Program-made: the position numbers and the translations under genes
DNA from: Haloferula sp. BvORR071
Lineage (GTDB): Bacteria; Verrucomicrobiota; Verrucomicrobiia; Verrucomicrobiales; Akkermansiaceae
Length of the DNA: 64,000 nt
NCBI RefSeq assembly: GCF_000739615.1
Contig: NZ_BATP01000030.1
Location: forward strand, 186,001 to 250,000
Reading direction: 5' to 3'
Part shown: positions 53,431 to 62,543 of the stretch, piece by piece
How the letters are laid out: the number at the start of each line of letters is the position of its first letter
Position numbering within the stretch: the first letter of the stretch is position 1
The notes under the pieces: generated by a model
The model's database searches: none
What the model was told of the DNA's origin: nothing
What the model saw: the letters and a program-made list of their open reading frames with translations, nothing else

Positions 53431-54846
53431 TTAACGGCTGCGCTTGCCACCCCACTCCCAGAGTTCGCTGAGGAGCAGGCGCTCGCAGGAGCCGACGACG
53501 ATGGCAGCGGTGGTGAAGCATTTGGCGGCCAGCAACTCGGTTCGCTTCTCTTCGAGTTCTTCGAGGACTTGCAGGTAGAGCTTGGCGCGGCGCTTGTATT
53601 CGAAGAGTGCGATCATCGCGAGGCACCACGCGGCAACGGCGGGCAAAATGCTGGGCAAGAAGGTAAGCCAGACGTTCTTCACCGATTCCGATACCTGCAG
53701 ACTTCCCAAGCCCACGAGGATGGCAAGGGATCCCAAGGCAACTGCTCCAAGACTGGCGACGCGGAAGACAAGGTTCAGCGTCGAGAAGCGCTTGGCAGCG
53801 AGCTTGCCGTGCTTGTCGAAGTACTTGATCTGGCTGTCCAAGCGCTCCGTGACGTAGCGGGCCCGTGCCGCAGCCCAGTCTTCCCGCTGCGGGACCAAAA
53901 GCCAACCGGCCGTGCGCAGAAGCGGTGCTTGCCGGCCGAAAAGATCCGCAGCGAAGGCGCGGAAAGGCGGCGCGAATGAATGCGCGAAGAGGATGGAGCG
54001 GAGCAACTCGGCCCGCAAACGGTCCTCCATCCATACATTGCTGATGCGCAAACGCGAGCCGAGCCAAGGCAAGCAACCCGCGGCCACGGCCATCAAGAAT
54101 TTCACTGCCGGGGCCAGGTCCTGCTTCAACTGCAGAACGATCAGCACCGCCGAAGTGACCGTAGCCATCTGGTTGAAAGTGACGGAGCCTGCGGCAAACC
54201 AACGGGCGCGCGGGGCGGCACCGGCGGCCTTCTTGTCGAGCGCTTCGAAGAGCCCGGCAACCGAGCGGGCGGACGGCAGGCCCGCAAAGGAATCCAATGT
54301 CTCCGCGGAAGGCTTTCCCTCAACGAGCGGACCCAAGGCCGCACTGGAGGCGTCGATCATGCGGTGCGGCAGGCGGCGCTCCTGGGCCTCCGATACGGTC
54401 TCTCCCGTACCACCGATGCCGCGCGGCGCTTGGCCATCCCAGACGAAGAGCATGGCATCGGCTGCAGCGAGAATTTCACGCGAGGCCAGATGGTAAGCGG
54501 CAGGAGCTTCCTCATCGCCCGGCACCAGCTCTACATGGGCGGCCGAGGCCATGAGCTCCTTGGCGCGAAGCCACGCATCGGGATCTTCCTCGAAGTCTTT
54601 CTGAAAGCGGTCCTCCGGGAAGGGGAGCACGATGCTGTAGTCGATTCCCAGCCCGCGGCAGGCTTCCAGGAAAAGCAGATCGGCACCAGCCGCAGCGCTG
54701 GCCCTGCCGATGCAGGGGCTCGTCGCGGCATCGCGGAATTCGCGCAGGGCGGTCACGATGGACGCCTTGATCGCCACCGGATCCGGAAGCTTGCGATGAC
54801 CGGCGAAGCCGATCACCCGGACGCGTTGGAATCCTCCCTCAGACAT
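53431..54846 (-). CDS. SLOG-domain protein with four membrane segments (SLATT-like effector)
   Basis: A 471-residue fusion. Residues 8-165 have the SLOG (LOG/DprA-like Rossmann) pattern: VRVIGFAGHRKLPDP, then AAAGADLLFLEACRGLGIDYSIVLPF and a late AADAMLFVWDGQ strand. SLOG domains bind or process nucleotide-type signals. Two hydrophobic hairpins follow (about 224-262 and 356-416), separated by an amphipathic stretch with YVTERLDSQIKYFDKHGKLA, which resembles SLATT/DUF4231 two-membrane effectors; a long helix follows the second. Such proteins are predicted to form pores when a nucleotide ligand binds. Its start overlaps the patatin stop by 8 bases. It is the last gene of the cluster. Confidence 0.75.
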   Translation of the reverse strand: MSEGGFQRVRVIGFAGHRKLPDPVAIKASIVTALREFRDAATSPCIGRASAAAGADLLFLEACRGLGIDYSIVLPFPEDRFQKDFEEDPDAWLRAKELMASAAHVELVPGDEEAPAAYHLASREILAAADAMLFVWDGQAPRGIGGTGETVSEAQERRLPHRMIDASSAALGPLVEGKPSAETLDSFAGLPSARSVAGLFEALDKKAAGAAPRARWFAAGSVTFNQMATVTSAVLIVLQLKQDLAPAVKFLMAVAAGCLPWLGSRLRISNVWMEDRLRAELLRSILFAHSFAPPFRAFAADLFGRQAPLLRTAGWLLVPQREDWAAARARYVTERLDSQIKYFDKHGKLAAKRFSTLNLVFRVASLGAVALGSLAILVGLGSLQVSESVKNVWLTFLPSILPAVAAWCLAMIALFEYKRRAKLYLQVLEELEEKRTELLAAKCFTTAAIVVGSCERLLLSELWEWGGKRSR

Positions 54847-55954
54847 CGTCGAAATGCTCCAGTTTCACATGCTGCTCCGCGTACTCCGTACCCATGTCGG
54901 AGAGGAAGCCCATGAGCTCAATGTTATCGAGGCTGAAGCCCCGCTTGCTCACCTTCAGCGCCGCCTGCATCTCCGCTTCGCCGATCGAGCGATCGTAGCG
55001 GGCATAGCGGAAGGCCGCGCGTGGATTGGGCCGGATCAGGTCACCAATCTCACCATCAAGCGGCTCGCCGTGGCGGCACTCGCCCTGCTGCCGGCAGATC
55101 AGATCCTGCAACCACTGGGCGGATCCGATCAGAGCAGTCGGCAGCGACTTGGCGTGGCCTAACAGGTTTTGCACAAGGTGTTGACCGCGCCCGGTCTTGA
55201 CGCGCCCGGTGCCGACCGAGACCAGGCTCATGCGGTCCGCGCCATCCGGCCAGCCCAAGCGATACTCCGGCAAGGTGGCCATGGTGTAGAGCAGGTGGGC
55301 CGGATTATTGAAGGGAGTAACGCCACCATCCTCGAAGGCGAAGATGTGCTTCTTGGCTTCGCCGCTCTGCTGGTCGGCGATTTCGATGACCTCCGGCGGG
55401 AAGAAAGTCGGCGCGGCCGTACTGGCGCGGACGATCTGCCACAGGGGGAGGTCGAGGTTGCAGCCCGGCTTGCTGCGGTCGTTGTAGAGTGCGTGAGGAT
55501 TGTTCGACATCGGCCATGGCGAACCGGTCGAGGCATTGCGGGTGACCACCAGCAGCAGCGTGCGAAGCCGATCCGTGCCCAGCGTGGCGGGCGAGCCATC
55601 GCTCTCGACGAAGAAATTGCGGAGGAAATCGGAGATCGGCTTGCCGGCGAAGCGGTTCTTGAAGAAGGCCCCCCAGCCGGCGCGGGTAAACATCACCTTC
55701 GAGTTCTCGCGGTAGAGGCGGATGACCTCCTCCACCGGCACTCCCCAAGATAGAAAGGTGGCGATAATCGCGCCGGTGCTGGTACCCCCGATGTAGTGGA
55801 AGTGATCCGCCAGTACCATGTCCGGCCGGCCGTGCTTTTCGCGCAGCAGCGTTTCGAGGCGCTTGGCGATCTCCAGCGAGAACAGGCCGCGGATGCCGCC
55901 GCCATCGAAGGCAAGCAGCCGCGTGCGGCCAGAGGGGGGAGCCGTGATGTCCAT
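54839..55954 (-). CDS. Patatin-like phospholipase
   Basis: Predicted lipid acyl hydrolase of 371 residues. The oxyanion-hole motif DGGGIRG is at 17-23, the nucleophile is Ser59 in GGTSTGAIIA, and the dyad Asp209 is in FEDGGVTPFNNPA, so the active site is complete. The segment NLDLPLWQIVRASTAAPTFFPP is typical of the bacterial CapV-like and related patatins. No signal peptide, so it would attack the cell's own membrane from inside. It lies 70 bases after the STAND gene and overlaps the SLOG-SLATT gene, consistent with an effector role, which is inferred. Confidence 0.9.
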   Translation of the reverse strand: MDITAPPSGRTRLLAFDGGGIRGLFSLEIAKRLETLLREKHGRPDMVLADHFHYIGGTSTGAIIATFLSWGVPVEEVIRLYRENSKVMFTRAGWGAFFKNRFAGKPISDFLRNFFVESDGSPATLGTDRLRTLLLVVTRNASTGSPWPMSNNPHALYNDRSKPGCNLDLPLWQIVRASTAAPTFFPPEVIEIADQQSGEAKKHIFAFEDGGVTPFNNPAHLLYTMATLPEYRLGWPDGADRMSLVSVGTGRVKTGRGQHLVQNLLGHAKSLPTALIGSAQWLQDLICRQQGECRHGEPLDGEIGDLIRPNPRAAFRYARYDRSIGEAEMQAALKVSKRGFSLDNIELMGFLSDMGTEYAEQHVKLEHFDDV

Positions 55955-56024
55955 GCGTGCCGCCTTCTAACGATTCAACGGCGGCAAGGCCAGAAGGGAA
56001 CGCGCGCGCACCCCATCATGTCCC

Positions 56025-59000
56025 TCATTTCTTGGCCTTGCGCTTGGGCGGCGGAGCGGGCTCCGGTTCCGGCTCAGGCTCCGGCCGGTTCCTTTTGGCC
56101 ACGGCGAGAAGCGATTGCTTGAGCGCTTCCGGCCAATCGAGGCTCTTGAGGTATTCATCCGTCCCCCAGTCGGGGCTGAGGGCTAACAAATCGGCGAGCG
56201 CTTGATCGGCCCGCTCCTTGCGCTCGGTCTCCTCGGCGGCGCAGACCAGCATGGCGAGGGCGGTCTGCTGGAGCTCTGGCGCGAAAGGAATCGCGAAGCC
56301 ATGCTCCAGGAAGACGCCCGAGTCTTCCGGTTGGGCGTTGCTGAGAAGCAGCCACGCCGCATCGAGGGCGAAGTCCGGATCGGCGGGGAAGCGCTTCTTG
56401 CCACGATTGAGCAGCTCGACAGCAGCGGCCACTTGCATGTCCTCAATGACGCAGCGGGCGGCGTCGGTATAGTCCGAGGCAAGGATCTCGCCCTCTTCCG
56501 ATTCGATCACCTGGAGCCAGCGGGAGTATGCTGCAGTGAATTCACCGGCAGCCATGAAGACGCGGGCCTCGATCCGCAAGCACTCAACATGCGGAGCACC
56601 CGCAAGGCGGGCGTGCTCGATCATCTTGTTCACCAATTCGCCCGACTGCCTGTCGTCAGCGAGATTGGTGGCACAGGCGACCATCGCATCGCGGATCCTC
56701 TTTGCTCCGAAGGTTGTCGCGGTCTCCGGGTCAAGCAAACGGGTGGCCAAGGCGCGGTAATCCTCGACCGTGGCTTCCGGCCCAAGCTGGAGCTTGGCAA
56801 GCTCCTCCCCCATCGTCTTGAAGAGGTCTTCCTCTCCGGCAGCGGGCAGGGCGAGTTCCCAGCCGTGCCAATCGCGGAGCTCCGGTTCATTGGCGAAGTC
56901 TTCCGGGAAACCGCCGGGCCAGAGTGCGAAGGCACCGGCTTTCTTGCCTTCCGCCCAGAGTGCGGATCCGGCGACATAGGCCTTGAGCGCATCCGGTAGA
57001 GACTTCGCCGCTTGCAGGCAGGCGGCAATCGCAGTGGCATCCTTACGCTCCAAGGAGATCTTGAGGGCCTCGACCGCAGCCGGGCCGGTGCCACCGACAG
57101 CGTCCATCGCGCGCTGGACCAGCGGGGTGAGCTCGGCATCGCCGCTCGATCGAACACGCAGCCACTGCTGCCAGAGCCAAGGCGATTTGAGCTCCGGCAG
57201 GGCTCGTTCCAGGGCTTCACGCACCGGTACTTCCAGACCGGCGGAGAGCAGGAAGTGAGCTTGCTCCAGCGTGAGCACGCTATCCCCGGGAACCTTGCCC
57301 GCCAGGAATTCCCCGGCCGCCTGCGTTTCGCCACGGAGAGCAAGCGCGCGGGCGTGATCGAGGGCATGCTCAGCCGAGGGCGCGGCTTCCTGCTCCTTGA
57401 GCGTGGCGGCCACCTGCGCATCTAACAGGGCAAGCGCGGCTTCGCGGCGGGCGTATTCGTCCAGCCATTCCAGACGCTCGTTCTCCGGACTGTTCGAGAC
57501 CAACTCCGCGCGCATTTGCGCGATGGAATCTGGTTCGAGAGCCTGGAGTTTCGTGGCATTTACCTCGGGGAGATTCTCGAGGAAATCGGGATCGGCGAGC
57601 ATCTTTCCTAGGCGCTTCGGCAGGGTGCGGGCAGCCAGCCAAGATGCCTCCTTGAGTTTGCGGACGCTCTCATCGTCGCCCGCGAATTCGTGGAGCGCCG
57701 CGATCTCTCCGCCATCCGGCATCCATGACGAGCCATCGTCCTTCTTCGGCGGCACCTCGCCATGCCAGAAGTCGAAAAGCTGCTGGTCCGATGCCGCGAT
57801 CCTACCCAGCAAAAACTGCCGCCGCCATGGGGTTTGGCCCAAGTCAGCACTCCATTGCGCAAGGCGAAAGGGATCCTCCAGCTTGCCGCTGGCCGCCAGC
57901 CGATCCCACAAGGGCTGCCACGCCTGGGGGCTGGATTCGACGAGGCCCAGAGCCAAGGCAAGGTCGCGGATCGAGGCTGGATCCGCGGCTGGGAACAGGG
58001 CCGGCAAGGACTGCTGGTCCTTCCCGAGCGCCTCGCGACGTTGCTCACGCGAAAGGCGGACGATCGAACTGCTGTCCGCATCGAACTTGGTTCCGGCGAG
58101 TCCCTGCGAGAAGCTCCGCAGGGCGTTCAGCTCATCGGCTGTCAGGCCACCGCTTTTCGCCAGCGGGATGAACCCGGTGTTCACGCCTTCCAACTTGAGG
58201 CCGCGGAATCCCGCTTGATCCGCGAAGCTCATGCGCTGCGGGCCAGCAGCCAAGGGGAGATTCGACAGCAGGGTGCGAGCGGCCGAAGTGGACCACACCG
58301 TGAGCGAGCCTTTCGGCGCAAAGGCCAACCAGCCGTTGCGCTCATCTTCCGCCCAAGGATTTTCAAGCGTCGGCCGGTCACCGACTTCCGCCGGCTGTTC
58401 CAGAGGAAGGGCGGCCACTTGGGAGAAGTCCGTGGTTGAGTGAAGGGTGACTTGGGTCGCGGTGGCGATGGCCAAGAGCTTCGCGTGGGAAAGCGGGAAG
58501 AAATCGACGGCATTTACTACGGGGATCGTAGCAAGCTTCTTGAGCGTGGTGGCCCCCACTTCGAAAATCGCGACCTCCGGTCCACCGATCACCGCGATGC
58601 GGTGACCATCCTGGAGGAACTCCACCCGCATCGCCCCTTCCACCGCTTCCAGCCCGGAAAGGATGCGGCCGCTCTTTGCATCGGAAAGCACAACGCCGGG
58701 CGAGCGGTTGCCGCCGGTGGAGAAACCGTAACCCGCCTGCACGGCCCGCATGCCATCGGGAGAAAGCGCCACATCCATGGCCGAGGTCCACGCCTTGGGT
58801 TTTTCGAGGATAACGGGAGCCTCACCCTCGTGGACCAGTCGCATCACGTTGCCCCGGTTCTCCAGGCTATAGCCGGACTGCAGCAGCTTCTTGAGGCCCC
58901 AGCCCTCTTGCTCTTCTTCCGCAGGAGCTTCCTTCGCAGCCAAGGCGTGATCCATGCGCGGCAGCATTTCATCAATCTCCAGTTCGCCGGAGGTGGTACC

Positions 59001-62000
59001 GGTGGCCACACGATTGCCGCTGAAGCTCGCAGCGGTCGCCTGCGCATCGAGGCGGAACGGTGCCACCGGGAAGGTGCGGCTTCCGATCACATCCGCGAGA
59101 TGAACGGTAGAGCCTTCAACCATGAGAGGCACCGGTAGAGTGATATCCGCTCCCTTGAGTGGAAGGTTTTCACCCGCCCGCTTGGCGGCGAGTAACTTGC
59201 TCCACAAAGTCGCTGTCGTGGTATTCCAGCCGGCTTGGGATTTCAATGGAGCGGAGTCCAACCAGCGGCGGTGCTCCGGGGTATCGGCGGGCCCGAATTG
59301 GAGCTCCTTGGTCGCCTCGTCATCCTTGATGTAGTAGAAAGTCAGCTCCGCTCCATTCAGGCTGGTCGGTTCCTGGGCCAGCAGGAGCTTGCCATCCGGG
59401 CTGAAGATCGCTTGCGAGAATCGCGTGTTGGTCGCAGGTCGCGCCCGGCGCATCGGCAGGGCCGGAGACAGCGGCAGCTCGATCAAGGTGCCATCGCCGT
59501 GAATTGCGCGCAGCCGCTCGCGATCGATCTGCACGCTCCGCGGTTCGTCAAGATCCAGGCGCTCGGACTGGCGGATGATATCGCCGGTATTGGCATCCGC
59601 GATGACCCATGCGAGGCCGCCTTCAAAGGAGGTGGGATAAGCCAGCAGAGCGCCCTCCGCCGACCAGGCAAAGCAGCCGCCGGGGACCCCCACATACATC
59701 GGGATCGTATGCAGCGGCTCCATCGTCTCTGCATCGCAAAGGAAATTCGAATCCGGCCCACGATAACCGCGCTGGACGATCAGTCGCCGCCCTCCCGGCG
59801 CGACGGAGAGTTCCTCGGTGCTCTCCGTGGTGGAGGGCAGCAACAAGGATGGGATCGAGGGGCCCGCGAGATCCCAGCGCAAGGTGGTATTGAAGCTCTC
59901 AGTGGTGGTGCCGCCATCGATCGACGCAAAGAGCGTCTTGTCATCCGGGCCGAAGGCAATCTGCATCACCGGCAGGGGATGATGGAGCCGGGCCACCGGG
60001 AAATGCCATGCCGTGCGCCGCAGCGTGGTGAGCAGCAGCGCCTGGGCATCAAGCTGCTGGCGATCGCTTTCGAGCGCGGCGATCAGGTAAGGTAGGGCTT
60101 CATCCGGCGCGCCGGATTCGACGCGGGCGGCACCGGCATCGAAGTTCGCCTTCGCCAAGGAACGGCGGGTCTCCGCATCCGAAAGCTCGGCCTTGCCCTT
60201 GGCGGTATCGGCCTCCTGCTTCTTTTGTTGGGCGATCAGTCCAAGCACGCCAGCTCCGATCGCAAGACCGGCGAAGACCACGGTGGCACCTTGGAAGAGC
60301 CGCAGCTTGCGTTGGGCACGCTTCTTCGACAGTGCCACCAGCTCAGTTTCATCCGCGGAGAGATGGAAGACGCCGCTGGATGAAACTCGCTCCGCTTCGG
60401 ACAGCCGGCCTTCTGTTAGAAGGAACTTTGCAGACTTGCCGCCAGTGGTCCACTGTCGGGTGGCATCCTCCAAACGCCGGCGCGCGAGCAGCAAATCCCG
60501 GTGATCCTCGATCCACTGTTTGAGCACCGGCCAGTGGGTGATCAGCGCTTCATGGGCAAGGCCGACAACGGCGCTACCGTTTTCCTCACCCGTCACCAGC
60601 AGCTTGGAATCGACAAAAGCATCAATGAAGCCGGGCGCGCCTGGATGGGCGGCTTGGAGGATTTCCTTGCGCGCACGACGGCGGGTGGCCGGGCCTTCAT
60701 TGCTGGCATCCAGCGTGACCAGCTCGCCGAAGATGTGGCTCGCGGCCTCGCGCCGGGTCTCAGATGGCAGAGCATCGTAAGTCTCTTGGGCACGGCTGGC
60801 GATGGCACCGGCGAGACCGCCGAGCTCCTCGTAGGCGGCCCAAGTCAGCAGGTTCTCGCGGCGGCGCTGGTAGAGTTCCTCCAGGGTGAACTCTAACAGA
60901 GGCAAGGCATCGTGGGCATCCGCGGCATCCTGATAGATCTGCTCGGAGAGATCGCGGCCCGTTTCCGGATGACGCTCGAATTGCAGGCCGGCAGAAAGCG
61001 CGGGATAGCGGATGATCTGGTGCAACTCCGGCAGCTCGGGCGGGCTGAGGATGTAGCCGCCACCGTGGCGCACCAATTGGAAGAGATCGCGCTGCTCCGG
61101 GACGCGCGGGAAGAACTCACTGCGCATGGTGGCGACCACCCACACTCGACGCGACATCGCCAATGCGGCGAGCACGTGAAACCACTCGTCGCGCATCTCA
61201 TCCGTGATGCCGCGGGCGGTGAAGATTTCCTCCAACTGATCCACCAGAATCAGAAGTTGGGCCGGCTTGCCCGCGCTCATGCGGTCCAGGGCGGCGATGA
61301 TCGCGGCAATGGCGAGGCTGAGATCCTCGGTCTTACCCATCATGCGGGCGAGGCGGGCGCTGTCCCAGACCGGTGCCGCGGACTGGGCGGCGGGCTTGCG
61401 CGAGTGTTGCTGCTGGTGCTTCTTGCCGCGCTTGCCGCCCTTCGGCTGAGAGGGTGGCGGAGCTTGCGGTACGGGTGCCGAGGTGTCGCGGAGCTTCGCG
61501 AGATCCGGCAAGGCATCCACCAAGGCGCGAGCCAAAGTTTCCATGGGTGGCGAGTCGCCTTCCACGGGACGAAAGCCGGTGCCGCACCAAGCGCCAACGG
61601 TGGGCAGGTAACCCTCTGCCATCAGGCGCGGCGCGAGGCCTGCCTTCATCAGCGAAGACTTCCCGTAGCCGGAGCCGCCGTAGATCAGGAGGAAGGCATG
61701 CCCCGCCACTTGGTTCTCCTTGAGCTTGGCCAGTGCCTCGGCGATCGGCCGGTTGCGACCGAAGAAGAGCGGCGCATCCTCGAAGTCGAAGGCGCCGAGG
61801 CCCTTGAAAGGCGAGCCGACCAAGGGCAGCGGGCGGACGGCATCCTGCGCGAGCCCGCGCTGCAACTGGATGTGGCGCAGCAGGAGTTTTTCGAGGTGCT
61901 GCTCGAAGAGAGTGGTGAACTCGTCCACCGACTCGTAGGGCGAGAAGGCGCGGCGGATGGTCTTGTCCTTGTTGAAGAAGAAGCGCTCGCAGAAGGCATC

Positions 62001-62444
62001 CAGCTTCTTGCGCTGCTCGCGGCGTGGATTTTCCTGCGAAGGATCACCCGCGGGCGGCTCGCTCGTGCGGCGATAGACGAGGATGTCCGGCTTGGCCTTG
62101 GCGGGATCCTTCTTGGCGCGTTCCTCGAAGGCATCGGTGGCCTCTTCCAGCTCCCACTCGGTGCCGGAGTCGAAGCGGGTGCCGTCCTTGCGGTTGAACT
62201 GGGAGGGCAGCGGCGAGCCGAGGCGCGACCAGAGGATGCAGACGAAGAGATCGCAGTCCGAGGGGCGGATCAGCTCCTCATTGAAATGCGCGGTGGCGCG
62301 GAGCGGCTCCTTTTCCCAGAGCACGGGCTCCAGGCGGATGAAGTTCCAGTAGCGGGCCTGCAGCCGCTCCACGATCCTCCCGACGGCCTGCCGTTCATCG
62401 CGAACGTCGCCGGGGGAGCTGACAAAGAGGGTAAGGACCTGCAT
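56025..62444 (-). CDS. Very large DUF4062-like, nSTAND1-type NTPase with WD40-like and TPR-like regions
   Basis: A 2139-residue STAND-class signalling protein. Residues 1-195 resemble a DUF4062/TIR-like domain (LTLFVSSPGDVRDERQAV, then SDCDLFVCILWSRLG). The nSTAND1 NTPase starts at PFKGLGAFDFEDAPLFFGR (212-230), with Walker A GGSGYGKSS at 256-264, a Pro/Lys/Gln-rich insertion (about 320-355), Walker B LLILVDQLEEIF at 397-408 and the winged-helix mark LAHEALITHWPVLKQWI. A membrane-like helix (about 716-738) precedes a beta-propeller-like region (about 800-1440) and a helical, TPR-like end to about 2110, then a Pro/Glu and Lys-rich tail. Such proteins oligomerise after sensing a trigger. It heads the cluster with the patatin and SLOG-SLATT genes. 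Confidence 0.85.
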   Translation of the reverse strand: MQVLTLFVSSPGDVRDERQAVGRIVERLQARYWNFIRLEPVLWEKEPLRATAHFNEELIRPSDCDLFVCILWSRLGSPLPSQFNRKDGTRFDSGTEWELEEATDAFEERAKKDPAKAKPDILVYRRTSEPPAGDPSQENPRREQRKKLDAFCERFFFNKDKTIRRAFSPYESVDEFTTLFEQHLEKLLLRHIQLQRGLAQDAVRPLPLVGSPFKGLGAFDFEDAPLFFGRNRPIAEALAKLKENQVAGHAFLLIYGGSGYGKSSLMKAGLAPRLMAEGYLPTVGAWCGTGFRPVEGDSPPMETLARALVDALPDLAKLRDTSAPVPQAPPPSQPKGGKRGKKHQQQHSRKPAAQSAAPVWDSARLARMMGKTEDLSLAIAAIIAALDRMSAGKPAQLLILVDQLEEIFTARGITDEMRDEWFHVLAALAMSRRVWVVATMRSEFFPRVPEQRDLFQLVRHGGGYILSPPELPELHQIIRYPALSAGLQFERHPETGRDLSEQIYQDAADAHDALPLLEFTLEELYQRRRENLLTWAAYEELGGLAGAIASRAQETYDALPSETRREAASHIFGELVTLDASNEGPATRRRARKEILQAAHPGAPGFIDAFVDSKLLVTGEENGSAVVGLAHEALITHWPVLKQWIEDHRDLLLARRRLEDATRQWTTGGKSAKFLLTEGRLSEAERVSSSGVFHLSADETELVALSKKRAQRKLRLFQGATVVFAGLAIGAGVLGLIAQQKKQEADTAKGKAELSDAETRRSLAKANFDAGAARVESGAPDEALPYLIAALESDRQQLDAQALLLTTLRRTAWHFPVARLHHPLPVMQIAFGPDDKTLFASIDGGTTTESFNTTLRWDLAGPSIPSLLLPSTTESTEELSVAPGGRRLIVQRGYRGPDSNFLCDAETMEPLHTIPMYVGVPGGCFAWSAEGALLAYPTSFEGGLAWVIADANTGDIIRQSERLDLDEPRSVQIDRERLRAIHGDGTLIELPLSPALPMRRARPATNTRFSQAIFSPDGKLLLAQEPTSLNGAELTFYYIKDDEATKELQFGPADTPEHRRWLDSAPLKSQAGWNTTTATLWSKLLAAKRAGENLPLKGADITLPVPLMVEGSTVHLADVIGSRTFPVAPFRLDAQATAASFSGNRVATGTTSGELEIDEMLPRMDHALAAKEAPAEEEQEGWGLKKLLQSGYSLENRGNVMRLVHEGEAPVILEKPKAWTSAMDVALSPDGMRAVQAGYGFSTGGNRSPGVVLSDAKSGRILSGLEAVEGAMRVEFLQDGHRIAVIGGPEVAIFEVGATTLKKLATIPVVNAVDFFPLSHAKLLAIATATQVTLHSTTDFSQVAALPLEQPAEVGDRPTLENPWAEDERNGWLAFAPKGSLTVWSTSAARTLLSNLPLAAGPQRMSFADQAGFRGLKLEGVNTGFIPLAKSGGLTADELNALRSFSQGLAGTKFDADSSSIVRLSREQRREALGKDQQSLPALFPAADPASIRDLALALGLVESSPQAWQPLWDRLAASGKLEDPFRLAQWSADLGQTPWRRQFLLGRIAASDQQLFDFWHGEVPPKKDDGSSWMPDGGEIAALHEFAGDDESVRKLKEASWLAARTLPKRLGKMLADPDFLENLPEVNATKLQALEPDSIAQMRAELVSNSPENERLEWLDEYARREAALALLDAQVAATLKEQEAAPSAEHALDHARALALRGETQAAGEFLAGKVPGDSVLTLEQAHFLLSAGLEVPVREALERALPELKSPWLWQQWLRVRSSGDAELTPLVQRAMDAVGGTGPAAVEALKISLERKDATAIAACLQAAKSLPDALKAYVAGSALWAEGKKAGAFALWPGGFPEDFANEPELRDWHGWELALPAAGEEDLFKTMGEELAKLQLGPEATVEDYRALATRLLDPETATTFGAKRIRDAMVACATNLADDRQSGELVNKMIEHARLAGAPHVECLRIEARVFMAAGEFTAAYSRWLQVIESEEGEILASDYTDAARCVIEDMQVAAAVELLNRGKKRFPADPDFALDAAWLLLSNAQPEDSGVFLEHGFAIPFAPELQQTALAMLVCAAEETERKERADQALADLLALSPDWGTDEYLKSLDWPEALKQSLLAVAKRNRPEPEPEPEPAPPPKRKAKK

Positions 62445-62543
62445 CCGTCCGCGGAGTAAAAGCCGCCGGGGGCCGGAATGCTAAGTGGGAATCGCGGAAT
62501 TTTCATTCGCCCGCCTGAAAAGCCCCGCCATCATCCCCGGCGT

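Noticed and set aside
60912-62459. Plus-strand open frame of 515 codons opposite the STAND gene start
   Set aside because: Composition is typical of a shadow, and the opposite strand carries the DUF4062-like domain and Walker motifs.
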